Below, piece by piece: positions 36,338-45,575 of a stretch of DNA of 64,000 bases. This DNA is from Clostridiales bacterium (GTDB lineage: Bacteria > Bacillota > Clostridia > Saccharofermentanales > Saccharofermentanaceae), in contig JAFWQC010000045.1 of the NCBI GenBank assembly GCA_017509245.1, positions 1-64,000 on the forward strand, written 5' to 3'. The translations under genes were made by a program, and so were the position numbers. The stretch's first letter is position 1; each line of letters opens with the position of its first letter. The notes beneath the pieces were generated by a model. The model was not told where the DNA came from and made no database searches. It saw only the letters and a list, made by a program, of their open reading frames with translations.

Positions 36338-36458
36338 ACTCCATACAGATCCTTACGGCCTTAGACAGGACTTGCGCGGGATGCCCCAGCGCTATCCCCG
36401 TGATAATGAGGATAACGCCTAAAGCAATAAGTGATAACGTTACTATTCTTTTACGCAT
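36321..36458 (-). CDS. CD1871A-type CXXC membrane protein
   Basis: This 45-residue protein is mainly one hydrophobic helix (after a basic MRKRIV start) followed by HPAQVL, a CMEC motif and a short VGIG tail. It matches the CD1871A family of small CXXC proteins as I recall. It lies between the TlpA-like gene (6 bases) and the polyferredoxin (17-base overlap), so the three are one operon. It probably relays electrons or holds a thiol pair at the outer face. Confidence 0.85.
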   Translation of the reverse strand: MRKRIVTLSLIALGVILIITGIALGHPAQVLSKAVRICMECVGIG

Positions 36459-36464
36459 CTAAGA

Positions 36465-37076
36465 TCATTTCAATAAATATTCAACTGTCGTAGCCCATTC
36501 ATCGTAGCTCTGTGAACCGATCACGCTCTGTTCACCATCAGGCAGAGTGAGCACCTGACCGTTCCGGTTAACGAATATCGTGGTGGGCACGTAGCCTGTC
36601 TGGAACTGATCGAATTCAGAAGTGTAGTTGAGGATCAGATACTGGATCTTGCTGTCTTTCAGGATCTGTGTGACATCATTCTCCATTGAAGTCTCGGAAT
36701 ATACTCCGACCACCTGAAGTCCCATGTCTTTATAGTTCTCGTAGAGCTTTTCTATGTCAGGCATCTCGTTAACGCAGGGACCGCACCAGGGTTCCCAGAA
36801 ATTTACCATTGTAAGCATTCCGGAAGAGAAGATGCGCTCGTCGTATGTATTGCCGTCCCTGTCCGTCGTCGAAAATGTGAAGTCAGGAGAGAATGTTGCG
36901 GGCACAGTACCTGTCGTAAGGATGGTCTCATCGCCTTTCTCGACCTTGTAAGCAGCCGCTGTCGTCGGATCTTCTTCATCACGGTCTCTTGTCCTTTTGG
37001 TATTTTTGGCATTGCCGCAGGATGCGAGTCCAAGGATCAGGGATGCGCTTAAAAGTACTGATATAAGTTTTTTCAT
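36465..37076 (-). CDS. TlpA-like thioredoxin-fold lipoprotein
   Basis: This 203-residue lipoprotein has the lipobox LGLASC, a charged linker (KRTRDRDEEDP) and a redoxin domain with catalytic WCGPC near residue 98 and a cis-Pro loop YVPTTIF. It acts outside the membrane as a thiol-disulfide exchange protein. With the CXXC protein and polyferredoxin it forms a likely extracytoplasmic redox unit. It lies 17 bases downstream of the broken sugar-binding gene. Confidence 0.93.
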   Translation of the reverse strand: MKKLISVLLSASLILGLASCGNAKNTKRTRDRDEEDPTTAAAYKVEKGDETILTTGTVPATFSPDFTFSTTDRDGNTYDERIFSSGMLTMVNFWEPWCGPCVNEMPDIEKLYENYKDMGLQVVGVYSETSMENDVTQILKDSKIQYLILNYTSEFDQFQTGYVPTTIFVNRNGQVLTLPDGEQSVIGSQSYDEWATTVEYLLK

Positions 37077-37093
37077 TTAACTAACCTCTAATG

Positions 37094-38244
37094 TCAATGT
37101 AATTGATCATAAGTATAGTATCCGCTGTCTATGAGAATCTCCTCATAATTGTAAGAATCCGCGAAAACCGGAGCGCAGAGGTAGGAAGGAACAACTTTCT
37201 TGCCATTGTTATATGTAACATCATCATTTACGTCAACAACTTCACCGTTGGCGATCTGAACCGCCATCCTGACGGTCTGGGATGCAAGTGTCCTCGTATC
37301 TTTAAACACCGACATTGCCTGCTTGCCTTCCAGCATGAGCTTAACATTTGCGTAGTTGCAGTCCTGACCCGTGATGACCGGATAGTAAAGGGAAGAGGAG
37401 TAAAAAGAATCAATAGCATTAATGACGCCTAATGCCGTGGAATCGTTGGAACAGAGCCATGCATCGACCTGAGTGCCGTCACTGTAGAAGGCAGCGAGTA
37501 TGTTTTCCGCTCTGGACTGGGCCTGTTCCGTAGACCACATCTGTGTGCTTACGGAGTCAAAATCCCACTGGCCGGATACGACAACGAGTTTGCCTGAATC
37601 GATGTAAGGGCGAAGAACATCCATGGCACCCGAATAGTAGAAAAAGGCCTTGTTGTCAGCAGGATCTCCTGCCGAGATCTCCATGTTGAATGGTCCCGGA
37701 TAGTTATCGAGATTGAGGGAGTTTACGATATATTCGCCCTGCATAGCGCCGGCCATGTAGTCATCAAATGTGACGTAATAGTCCACATAAGGGGAATCCA
37801 TGATGAGACGGTCATAAGATATGACGGTGACATTTTTGGCTTCAGCCATTTCGAGAACGTCTAAAAGAGAAGAAGATTCAATCGGGGCAATGATGAGGAT
37901 CAGGCAGCCTGCGTTGATCATGTTCTCAAGCTGGGAGATCTGTGTGTTGACATCGTTATTCGCGTATTGCAGATCCACATAAAAGCCTGCGGCTTCCAGT
38001 TCGTATTTCATCTGGTCGCCGTCACAGTTCCATCTTAAAAGATCTTTGGTGGGCATGGATATTCCGATCTTTACGCCGCCCGATATAAGGCCGCTTCCGC
38101 CACCGCCGTTTCTGCCGGCTCCGGGTTTTACATGATCCACATAATTACGGTCCTATGAGAGCCTTTTGAATCCTTGCCGAAATTGCAGCCGCCAAAAGCA
38201 AACAACATTGCTGCACATAAAATGACTGATAAAACCTTCTTCAT
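37094..38244 (-). pseudogene. Frameshifted sugar-binding lipoprotein (ChvE/XylF-like)
   Basis: The 5' part (38244 to about 38130) encodes a lipoprotein signal with lipobox FAFGGC after a strong GGAGGGG site. Its frame runs into a stop at 38128. The rest, in another frame from about 38140, encodes GVKIGISMPTKDLLRWN and the remaining ~330 residues of a solute-binding protein. It closely resembles the intact protein at 58752, for example NDSTALGVINAIDSFY and PSYLCAPVFAD. The shift falls in the Gly-rich linker. Either the gene is broken, or the sequence has an indel there. Confidence 0.82.
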
Positions 38245-38325
38245 ATAACCCCTCCCCGCGAAAATCGTTATTACAATTGTATCACGGCGGGAAAATACAG
38301 GATACTTTTGGATTTTTAATACATA

Positions 38326-38349
38326 GATGTCATTAATTGAACTGACATC
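38326..38349. promoter_or_regulatory. Dyad upstream of the broken binding-protein gene
   Basis: GATGTCA (38326-38332) and TGACATC (38343-38349) form a perfect inverted repeat with a 10-base spacer. It lies 82 bases upstream of the start codon. No other copy was noticed. Confidence 0.5.
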
Positions 38350-38484
38350 AACGGATTTGAGACGAGCGGTGCGCGCGGTATCATCGTGCACAGTGCCAAC
38401 GATGATGTAGTCAGGACCGGATAAGGAGTTATTCGATCAGTTCATAGAATTTTATGATGAGTGTTTTGCGTCCTGACAAGAGGC

Positions 38485-39048
38485 TTATTTCTGATGCTTG
38501 TAAACCTTTGTAAATGACTTGAGCGAAGTGCTGTCGGACTTTTTGATCTGCCTGTTCTTATAAAAGATCGCAGTGTCGATATCAACGATCTCAGAGTCTT
38601 CGATATTCTGGACTTCGAACAGGGTGTAGTCTTCAAAAGTAAATATCTGAATAAAGATATCGCCGGTAAAAGGCGGCCTCATCTTGTTAAGGAACTTTAC
38701 GAGATTATCGGTGCCGTAAACCTCTTCGTTATAAGGACTTTCAGTATAAGTCCAGCCGTTGGGATCCTTTGTTATCGCCTTGGCTTTGAATTCATAGGTA
38801 TCGTAGTCGATCTCGGAGTATTCGGTATCTTCATTCAGGATAAGGATCTTATAACGGATATCTTTAACTTCCTTGACCGAATCAGGGTCGAGTTCAAAAT
38901 AAGCAGAATAACTCGTTACAATGCTGTCGATCTCTGAGGCTTCAAGAACAAAATCAGGTTTATGCTTTACTCCGCAGGATGCAAGCATTACGCATATTAA
39001 AGACATCAACAAAATAACGCTGACTGTTCTGATCACCCTCGTCTTCAT
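38485..39048 (-). CDS. Lipoprotein of unknown function
   Basis: This 187-residue lipoprotein has a lipobox VMLASC and an otherwise acidic, beta-rich extracellular body. I start at 39048 because GGAGGAT sits just upstream. I do not recognise the family. It is 51 bases downstream of the GH43 gene on the same strand and may be co-transcribed, although a link to glycan use is not visible in the sequence. Confidence 0.75.
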   Translation of the reverse strand: MKTRVIRTVSVILLMSLICVMLASCGVKHKPDFVLEASEIDSIVTSYSAYFELDPDSVKEVKDIRYKILILNEDTEYSEIDYDTYEFKAKAITKDPNGWTYTESPYNEEVYGTDNLVKFLNKMRPPFTGDIFIQIFTFEDYTLFEVQNIEDSEIVDIDTAIFYKNRQIKKSDSTSLKSFTKVYKHQK

Positions 39049-39099
39049 ATTATCCTCCATGAAAAATCGCCTTAACAACGAAAGAATATCACAGAATTT

Positions 39100-40596
39100 T
39101 TATAATTCAAACCTGAAACCGTCAAGCATTGCTCTCAAAGTATCATCTTCAGTGATGAATTCAAAATATACTGCGTGTTTTCCGCTTATTTTTTTGCCGG
39201 GCTCGAAAACGATCTCCGGTGTTGTATAACTTAATTCTTCAGAAGCTGCGATCTCTCCGTCAAAGGAATCAAGTCTTACATTGATCTTAAATCCCTTCGG
39301 GAAATCGCCCTTTATCATGACCTTTGATGCGCCGTCACTGCCGAAGTTCAGGTACCTGAATCCGATTGTTGCGCCGCTCTGGATATCGACAACGGGAGAT
39401 GAATCACTCTCATAAACAGGCATGATGTGAGCCACTCTGACGTCCTTGTTTGTACCTTCGGCATTGCCCTGGTAATTGGGCTTGCCTGTGCCGTCGTAGA
39501 TGTGGCATGCATAACCGGCGGAAATGAAGGAATATGCATCAAGACCATCTGTGAAAAAGCCCTGTGATGTGTGCTCTACAACGTCGCTCTTAACAGGCTC
39601 ACCGTTCTCATAAGATATCTTGCCGATATAGATCTTTCCGTCTTTTCCGGTCGCAACATCAACGGGTTCGACCATTGACTGTCTTGCATATTCGTTAACG
39701 CCGGTCTGTCTGTGATAGAAGATATACCACTGGTCTTTTACCTTCATCAGGGAACCGTGATTGTTGCCCCACTGATATGTCATTATGCCGTTGCCGTCAG
39801 GTCCTTTGATGACCTCGCCGCCGTTGAAGCTGATGTCGCCGCCGTCCTTGTAATCGCCTAACGGGGAATCGCTCCACTTGTAACTTAAGAATCCGTTGCA
39901 GCTTCCGAACACGCCCAAATCAGGTCTTGGGTATTCGTAGCGCTTTGAATATACAAGAACGTATTTGCCGTTGATCTTGCGCGGGCTTGATGCCTCGAAA
40001 AATCCGTCTTCGGGATTTACGAAGCCGTCATCTTCCTTGATCCAGAAGGGCTTGCTGTGACCGATGATGTGACGTCTTATGGTCTCAGGCTTAAGTGTTG
40101 CCATATCGTCATTGAGCTCACCTGCGTGACATTCGCAGAAGCCCCAGAAAGCATAAGCTTTGCCGTCATCATCGACCAGGATGCCCGGATCGAACCCGAG
40201 CTCTGTCTTGACGGGATCTCCAAAAGGACCCCAGGGACACTTGGATGTGACGAGCATGATCGATGATCCGCGGTTCTCGGCTGCATACATATAGAAAGTA
40301 TCACCCTTCTGAACGACATCGGGAGCGTAAAGATCGCCGCCGTCAGATGCCGTGTAGCAGATCCCGTGGCATGTCCAGCTGGTGGGATCGTCAACGGGTG
40401 CAGACCATACGACATAATCCGGACCGCAGTAGTCTGTCTTCTTGGTATCGTGGGAACCATAGAGATAGATCCTTGTCTCTCCGTTATAAGTGAACACGCG
40501 GGGCTCTCCGTCCGGAACGTGCTCCCATAAAGGCATATAAGGGTTTGCGCCTGTGATTATCTTCTTTGTCTCTTTGGATGACTCTATAGATGACAT
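39100..40596 (-). CDS. Glycoside hydrolase family 43 protein
   Basis: This 498-residue protein has a five-bladed-propeller GH43 domain over about residues 20-320. It has EPRVF near the start, LYAPDVV (modulating Asp) and a likely acid in FFEASSPRKI. A C-terminal beta-sandwich domain follows. The family acts on arabinose- or xylose-containing side chains. There is no signal peptide, so it works on imported oligosaccharides. I use the ATG at 40596, which has AGAGG upstream. Confidence 0.9.
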   Translation of the reverse strand: MSSIESSKETKKIITGANPYMPLWEHVPDGEPRVFTYNGETRIYLYGSHDTKKTDYCGPDYVVWSAPVDDPTSWTCHGICYTASDGGDLYAPDVVQKGDTFYMYAAENRGSSIMLVTSKCPWGPFGDPVKTELGFDPGILVDDDGKAYAFWGFCECHAGELNDDMATLKPETIRRHIIGHSKPFWIKEDDGFVNPEDGFFEASSPRKINGKYVLVYSKRYEYPRPDLGVFGSCNGFLSYKWSDSPLGDYKDGGDISFNGGEVIKGPDGNGIMTYQWGNNHGSLMKVKDQWYIFYHRQTGVNEYARQSMVEPVDVATGKDGKIYIGKISYENGEPVKSDVVEHTSQGFFTDGLDAYSFISAGYACHIYDGTGKPNYQGNAEGTNKDVRVAHIMPVYESDSSPVVDIQSGATIGFRYLNFGSDGASKVMIKGDFPKGFKINVRLDSFDGEIAASEELSYTTPEIVFEPGKKISGKHAVYFEFITEDDTLRAMLDGFRFEL

Positions 40597-40677
40597 GGTG
40601 GATCCTCTCTTTCGGTTCTTGTCTTTATCCTGATTCATTATACGGACATCATTACCGTTTGCGTAGTGGACAAATTC

Positions 40678-41586
40678 TTATTTATTACCTGATGTAAGTG
40701 ATTTTAATATCTCTATATATTCGGATGTGAGGTGTGACGGGTGTATCGAGTTCGGAAGGATGTATCCGATCTCCATGTAGTCGTCCACCTTGAGTTTTTT
40801 CGCGATTATGTTGGGACCGTTGAGCTCCTCATTGATAACGCCGCTGCATATCGTATATCCGTTAAGACCTATCAGCATATTGAAAAGCGTTGCACGGTCG
40901 AGCACGATGAGATCCTTGTCGCAGTCAACGGTGCTTAAGATCTCTTCGGAAAAATAGAAAGAGTTGTGGCTTCCCTGTTCATAAGAAAGCCTGGGATAAG
41001 GCTTTAGATCTTCGAGCGTAAGATATCTTTTCCTTGCAAGAGGCGAATCCTTGCCGATAAAGACATGAGGCTGCGCCTTGAAGAGAGGCGTAAATGAAAG
41101 ACCCGCATCCCTTAAGGATTTCCTGATTACCTCCTCGTTGAATCTGTTCAGATAAAGGATGCCGATCTCGCTCCTTAAGTGCGACACGTCATCGATTATG
41201 TTGAATGTCTGTGTCTCACGCATGTGGAATTCATATTTGTCCGCACCGCTCCTCTTAAGAAGTTCCACGAATGCTTCGACAGCAAAGGAGTAGTGCTGGG
41301 CAGAAACGAAAAACTTGAGCTTGCCGGAACCATTGCCTCTGTAGCGCTCATCGATAAGTGTTGTCTGCTCAAGCACCTGTCTTGCGTATCCTAAAAATTC
41401 CTCGCCCTCAGAGGTCAGCTTAATGCCCTTGTTGGATCTCGTGAAGATCGTGATGCCGTATTCGGTCTCAAGTTCCTTTATTGCCGAAGTAAGGCTCGGC
41501 TGCGCGATAAACAGTTTCCTGGCAGCGCTCGTGATGTTGCCTTCCTCTGCGACAGTAACCAGATACTGCAGTTGTTTTATGGTCAT
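40678..41586 (-). CDS. LysR family transcriptional regulator
   Basis: This 302-residue regulator has an N-terminal helix-turn-helix (ITSAARKLFIAQPSLTSAIK) and a substrate-binding effector half. AAAGGAG precedes the ATG at 41586. It is divergent from metE-metF with about 155 bases between them, the usual place for a LysR regulator to act, so control of methionine synthesis (as MetR does elsewhere) is likely. The effector is unknown. Confidence 0.92.
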   Translation of the reverse strand: MTIKQLQYLVTVAEEGNITSAARKLFIAQPSLTSAIKELETEYGITIFTRSNKGIKLTSEGEEFLGYARQVLEQTTLIDERYRGNGSGKLKFFVSAQHYSFAVEAFVELLKRSGADKYEFHMRETQTFNIIDDVSHLRSEIGILYLNRFNEEVIRKSLRDAGLSFTPLFKAQPHVFIGKDSPLARKRYLTLEDLKPYPRLSYEQGSHNSFYFSEEILSTVDCDKDLIVLDRATLFNMLIGLNGYTICSGVINEELNGPNIIAKKLKVDDYMEIGYILPNSIHPSHLTSEYIEILKSLTSGNK

Positions 41587-41636
41587 CCGGAGACTCCTTT
41601 CCGCAAATAGGTATTTTTGTGATTTTAGCACTATCT

Positions 41637-41651
41637 ATAGATTTTATCTAT
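41637..41651. promoter_or_regulatory. LysR-type dyad between the regulator and metE
   Basis: ATAGATTTTATCTAT is a perfect 15-base dyad (6-base arms, 3-base centre) in the divergent gap. A second pair, AATAGGTA near 41606 and TACCTATT near 41678, flanks it. This fits a LysR recognition plus activation site layout. Confidence 0.65.
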
Positions 41652-41742
41652 GAAGAACAGACGGTTATTTGTATTTTACCTATTGCATTGATGGGAATAT
41701 ACTCCGTATCAACAAAATTACACCGCAAATATGGAGGACAAC

Positions 41743-43998
41743 ATGAATACATCAGTAATAGGATATCCCAGAATCGGTAAGGACAGGGAACTCAAGTTTG
41801 CTTCGGAAAAATACTTCCGTGGCGAGACAGGCGAAGCTGAGCTCTTATCAGTTGCAAAAGAGATCAGAAAGAAAGATCTTCTGAAACAGAAGAAAGCAGG
41901 GATCACATATATCTCTTCCAACGATTTCTCTTTCTACGACAACGTGCTCGACACTGCATTTCTTTTCAACATCATTCCTCAGAGATATAAGGATCTTAAG
42001 CTCTCTGATATCGGCACATACTTTGCAATGGCAAGAGGTTACCAGGGTGACAGCGGCAACGTTAAAGCTCTCGCATTGAAGAAGTGGTTCAACACAAATT
42101 ACCACTACCTCGTACCCGAGATCGATGACGATACCGTGATCTCTCTTACAGGCACCAAGCCCGTCGATGAATTCGTCGAGGCAAAGGAGCTGGGTGTCGA
42201 TACAAAGGTTGCGGTCGTAGGACCTTTCACATTCTTAAAGCTTGCAAAGTTCACGGGCTCGAAAAAGATCACCGACGCATATCCGGTCCTCACGGCAGAA
42301 TATATCAAACTCATTTCTCTTCTCGCTTCAAAAGGCGCTGAATTCATTGAGTTCGACGAGCCTTATCTCGTAAGGGATCTTGATGGTGATGACATTGCTC
42401 TTTTTAAGGAGATCTACTCATTGATCCTTTCAAACAAGAATGGTATCAAGGTGCTTCTCCAGACATATTTCGGCGATATAAGAAACATCTATAACGAGGT
42501 CATATCTCTTGATTTTGATGCAGTAGGTCTTGATTTCATCGAAGGCAGAAAGACCGCTGAACTCGTTGAAAAGAACGGATTTCCTTCAGATAAGATCCTC
42601 TTTGCGGGGGTCGTTAACGGCAAGAATATCTGGAAGAATGACTATAAGAAGTCACTTGAGATATTAAGAAGCCTCAAGGCTGACAATATCGTTATCAGCA
42701 CATCCTGCTCACTCCTTCATGTTCCTTACACATTGACAAGCGAGACAAAGCTTGATGAGGAGTATAAAAAGCATTTCGCATTTGCTGAGGAAAAGCTCGT
42801 CGAGCTCATCGAACTCTCTGATCTTTTCGAACTGGATTACGTGAATGATGACGTCTTTAAGTACAACCAGTCTCTCTTCAATGGAAGGGCAAACAGCGGG
42901 GATAAGGACGTTCAGGCAAGAGTTGCAGCCATCACGGACGAAGATTATGTAAGGCTTCCTGTTTTCGAGGAGCGCGAAAAGATACAGAAGGAGGAATTAA
43001 AGCTTCCTCTGTTCCCGACAACTACGATCGGTTCATTCCCCCAGACATCTGACGTAAGAAAGAACAGACAGGACTACAGAAGGGGACTGATCTCCAAAGA
43101 GGAGTATGTCGAGTTCAACAAGAAGAAGATCGCCGGGTGCATCAAGCTCCAGGAAGAGATCGGCCTTGATGTCCTGGTACACGGCGAGTTCGAGAGAAAC
43201 GACATGGTCGAATATTTCGGCGAGAACCTGAACGGCTATGTATTTACCGAGAAGGCATGGGTACAGTCCTATGGCACACGTAACGTTAAGCCGCCGATCA
43301 TCTGGGGCGACGTATCAAGAAAAGCTCCGATCACGGTCGAGTGGTCCAAGTTCGCAAAGTCATGCACAGATAAGCCGGTAAAGGGCATGCTCACTGGCCC
43401 CGTAACGATCCTTAACTGGTCATTCCCGAGAGAGGACATCTCCATCAAGGAAAGCATCCTTCAGATCGCGCTTGCAATAAGAGATGAGGTTCTTGACCTT
43501 GAGGCAAACGGCATCAACATCATCCAGATCGACGAGGCTGCTTTAAGAGAGAAGCTTCCTTTGAGAAAGTCCGACTGGTACAGCGAATATCTTGATTTCG
43601 CGATCCCCGCATTCAGACTTGTCCACAGCAAGGTAAAGCCCGAAACACAGATCCATACACATATGTGCTACAGCGAGTTCACGGACATCATACCCGCGAT
43701 CGACGCAATGGATGCTGATGTTATCACATTTGAAGCATCCAGATCAGATCTCCAGATCCTCGATTCGCTGAAGGAGAACAACTTCAAGACAGAAGTAGGC
43801 CCGGGCGTTTACGATATCCACAGCCCCCGCATTCCTTCCGTTGAGGAGATCGTTAATGCACTTACAAAGATGAGATCAAAGATCGAAGATTCAAAGCTCT
43901 GGGTAAACCCTGACTGCGGTCTTAAGACAAGAGGCGAGGAAGAAACCGGTAAGAGCCTTAGAAACCTTGTTGAGGCGGCTCACCAAATAAGGGGATAA
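41743..43998 (+). CDS. metE: Cobalamin-independent methionine synthase
   Basis: This 751-residue enzyme transfers a methyl group from methyl-tetrahydrofolate (polyglutamate) to homocysteine, with zinc. The N-terminal domain begins [20 protein letters not shown]. The C-terminal catalytic half has [12 protein letters not shown], then THMCYSEF and NPDCGLKTR, with metal ligands among them. I start at 41743 because GGAGGAC lies just upstream, inside a spurious ATG frame. metF starts 3 bases after it. Confidence 0.96.
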   Translation: MNTSVIGYPRIGKDRELKFASEKYFRGETGEAELLSVAKEIRKKDLLKQKKAGITYISSNDFSFYDNVLDTAFLFNIIPQRYKDLKLSDIGTYFAMARGYQGDSGNVKALALKKWFNTNYHYLVPEIDDDTVISLTGTKPVDEFVEAKELGVDTKVAVVGPFTFLKLAKFTGSKKITDAYPVLTAEYIKLISLLASKGAEFIEFDEPYLVRDLDGDDIALFKEIYSLILSNKNGIKVLLQTYFGDIRNIYNEVISLDFDAVGLDFIEGRKTAELVEKNGFPSDKILFAGVVNGKNIWKNDYKKSLEILRSLKADNIVISTSCSLLHVPYTLTSETKLDEEYKKHFAFAEEKLVELIELSDLFELDYVNDDVFKYNQSLFNGRANSGDKDVQARVAAITDEDYVRLPVFEEREKIQKEELKLPLFPTTTIGSFPQTSDVRKNRQDYRRGLISKEEYVEFNKKKIAGCIKLQEEIGLDVLVHGEFERNDMVEYFGENLNGYVFTEKAWVQSYGTRNVKPPIIWGDVSRKAPITVEWSKFAKSCTDKPVKGMLTGPVTILNWSFPREDISIKESILQIALAIRDEVLDLEANGINIIQIDEAALREKLPLRKSDWYSEYLDFAIPAFRLVHSKVKPETQIHTHMCYSEFTDIIPAIDAMDADVITFEASRSDLQILDSLKENNFKTEVGPGVYDIHSPRIPSVEEIVNALTKMRSKIEDSKLWVNPDCGLKTRGEEETGKSLRNLVEAAHQIRG

Positions 43999-44001
43999 GT
44001 A

Positions 44002-44859
44002 ATGAAGGTATCACAGGTTTACAAGAAAAAGAGAAGTCTCTCTTTTGAGATCTTTCCGCCGAAAAAAGACGCTGAGCTGTCTAACATCGATGCCACATTG
44101 GAAGTTCTATCCGAACTCCAGCCCGACTTCATCAGCGTTACCTTCGGTGCGGGCGGATCATCCAACAGCAACCGTACGATCGAGCTTGCCAAAAAGATCA
44201 AGTACGAGTACGGAATCGAACCTGTGGTTCATCTTACTTGCCTGCATTATGACCGGGGTGAGATCGACGAGTTTGCCCATGTTCTCAAAAACGAAGGCAT
44301 AGAAAACATTCTTGCCCTTAGAGGGGACCCGAACCCCAATATACCCGCAAAGAATGATTTCAGGCACTCGTCCGATCTTATCTCTTATCTGAAAGAGAAT
44401 AATGATTTCTGTTTTCTCGGCGCATGCTATCCCGAATGTCATCCTGAGTCTTCAAGCGTGATATCCGAGATCAAGAGCCTCAAGAAAAAAGTTGATGCCG
44501 GCGCGGAAGTTTTGCTGTCACAGCTTTTCTTCGACAACAGCATCTTTTACCGCTTCCACGAGGAGTGCAGGATAGCAGACATCGATGTTCCGGTGATCCC
44601 GGGCGTTATGCCGGTCATAAATGCCGCTCAGATAAAGAGAATGGTGTCCTTATGCAACGCTTCATTCCCTTCACGGTTCCAGAAGATAATATCGCGCTAC
44701 GAGGACAACCGCGAGGCGCTTTTCGATGCCGGCATGTCATACTGCTTAAGCCAGATAATCGATCTTCTCGTAAACGACATCAGCGGTATCCACCTTTACA
44801 CAATGAACAATCCTCTGGTTGCCAGAAGGATATGCGAGGGGATAAAGAATATCGTGTAA
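44002..44859 (+). CDS. metF: Methylenetetrahydrofolate reductase
   Basis: This 285-residue flavoenzyme makes 5-methyl-tetrahydrofolate, the methyl donor for metE just upstream. It has SFEIFPPKKDAE near the start, SVTFGAGGSS, HLTCLHYDRGE and LSQLFFDN, all typical of MetF. AAGGGGATAAGT precedes the ATG. It ends the metE-metF operon, with a strong terminator about 30 bases on. Confidence 0.96.
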   Translation: MKVSQVYKKKRSLSFEIFPPKKDAELSNIDATLEVLSELQPDFISVTFGAGGSSNSNRTIELAKKIKYEYGIEPVVHLTCLHYDRGEIDEFAHVLKNEGIENILALRGDPNPNIPAKNDFRHSSDLISYLKENNDFCFLGACYPECHPESSSVISEIKSLKKKVDAGAEVLLSQLFFDNSIFYRFHEECRIADIDVPVIPGVMPVINAAQIKRMVSLCNASFPSRFQKIISRYEDNREALFDAGMSYCLSQIIDLLVNDISGIHLYTMNNPLVARRICEGIKNIV

Positions 44860-44886
44860 GGGGTTCTGTTAAGTTTTGTTTTTCAG

Positions 44887-44934
44887 GTGCACCCGGCAGA
44901 TCATGCTTCTGCATGATTTACGGGTGCATTTTTT
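44887..44934 (+). terminator. Terminator of metE-metF
   Basis: GTGCACCCG...CGGGTGCA with an inner ATCATGC/GCATGAT stem is followed by TTTTTT. Confidence 0.88.
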
Positions 44935-45020
44935 GTGGCTGTGGGTTGGGGGGCGGTGCACCTGTTGGGGATTGTGCCTATTTGGGGCGGTGTACATATA
45001 AAAATTGGTTTTTTACGCGG

Positions 45021-45221
45021 TTTATAGGTACGTTTTTGATGAGTGACTTGTTTTTGACGGCCGGTGTACCCATAAGAATTAGTTTCTTTAGCGGTTTATA
45101 GGTACGCGGACCTCGAAAAAACGGTCTTTAAGTAATAACGTACCTATAAAAACGGCGTGTGATTTATAGGTACACAACATGCGAAAACAGGGTCTTTACA
45201 CAAAATCGTACCTATAAAAAC
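45021..45221. repeat. TTTATAGGTAC / GTACCTATAAA word array
   Basis: TTTATAGGTACG at 45021 and 45095 and TTTATAGGTAC at 45163 face CGTACCTATAAAAAC at 45139-45153 and 45207-45221. The words alternate in orientation and are spaced 33-74 bases apart, so several hairpins are possible. The 44935-45382 stretch contains no recognised gene. Confidence 0.8.
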
Positions 45222-45382
45222 AACATTTTCGAGCAATTTATGGGACACCAAAAGCAGCGGCCGGTATTGCAGCAGTTCTGAGCACCGGCACATCAGAACC
45301 GGAGGCGAATAACGGAAATAACAGAGCACCTGCACATCAGGACATAAGCCGCATAACCGGAATACCGGAGTGCGGGCTCAAA

Positions 45383-45445
45383 AGTTAGATTATGCTAACT
45401 ATACAAAAAGAACCTGCGCAACAGCCGAGTTAGATTATACTAACT
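45383..45445 (+). promoter_or_regulatory. Two dyad operators upstream of feoAB
   Basis: AGTTAGATTATGCTAACT (45383-45400) and AGTTAGATTATACTAACT (45428-45445) match the RGTTAG-N6-CTAACY consensus, as at the flavodoxin, ABC/ECF and eno promoters. They are 45 bases apart. TATAAT at 45475-45480 is a likely -10 below them. Confidence 0.85.
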
Positions 45446-45575
45446 GTCAATTCCAACAAGGCCTGTTATGAGCATATAATATGTTCGAAAAAAGGATGAC
45501 CGCCACTCTTCTCATGCGTGACTGGGCCCGATGTCAGGACGCATGCGGAGATGTAGCGCCGGATGGGAGCGTTGT

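Noticed and set aside
37094..38244. Programmed ribosomal frameshifting in the binding-protein gene
   Set aside because: There is no slippery heptamer, downstream stem or conserved dual-frame segment at the junction. A mutation or sequencing indel is simpler.
41601..41742. SAM or T-box riboswitch upstream of metE
   Set aside because: The gap is only about 155 bases, has no long leader or anti-terminator stem, and holds a LysR-type dyad instead.
45531..45575. Longer N-terminus for FeoAB
   Set aside because: The extension is Arg/Cys-rich with no family similarity. GGGAG precedes the ATG at 45576, where the FeoA domain begins.
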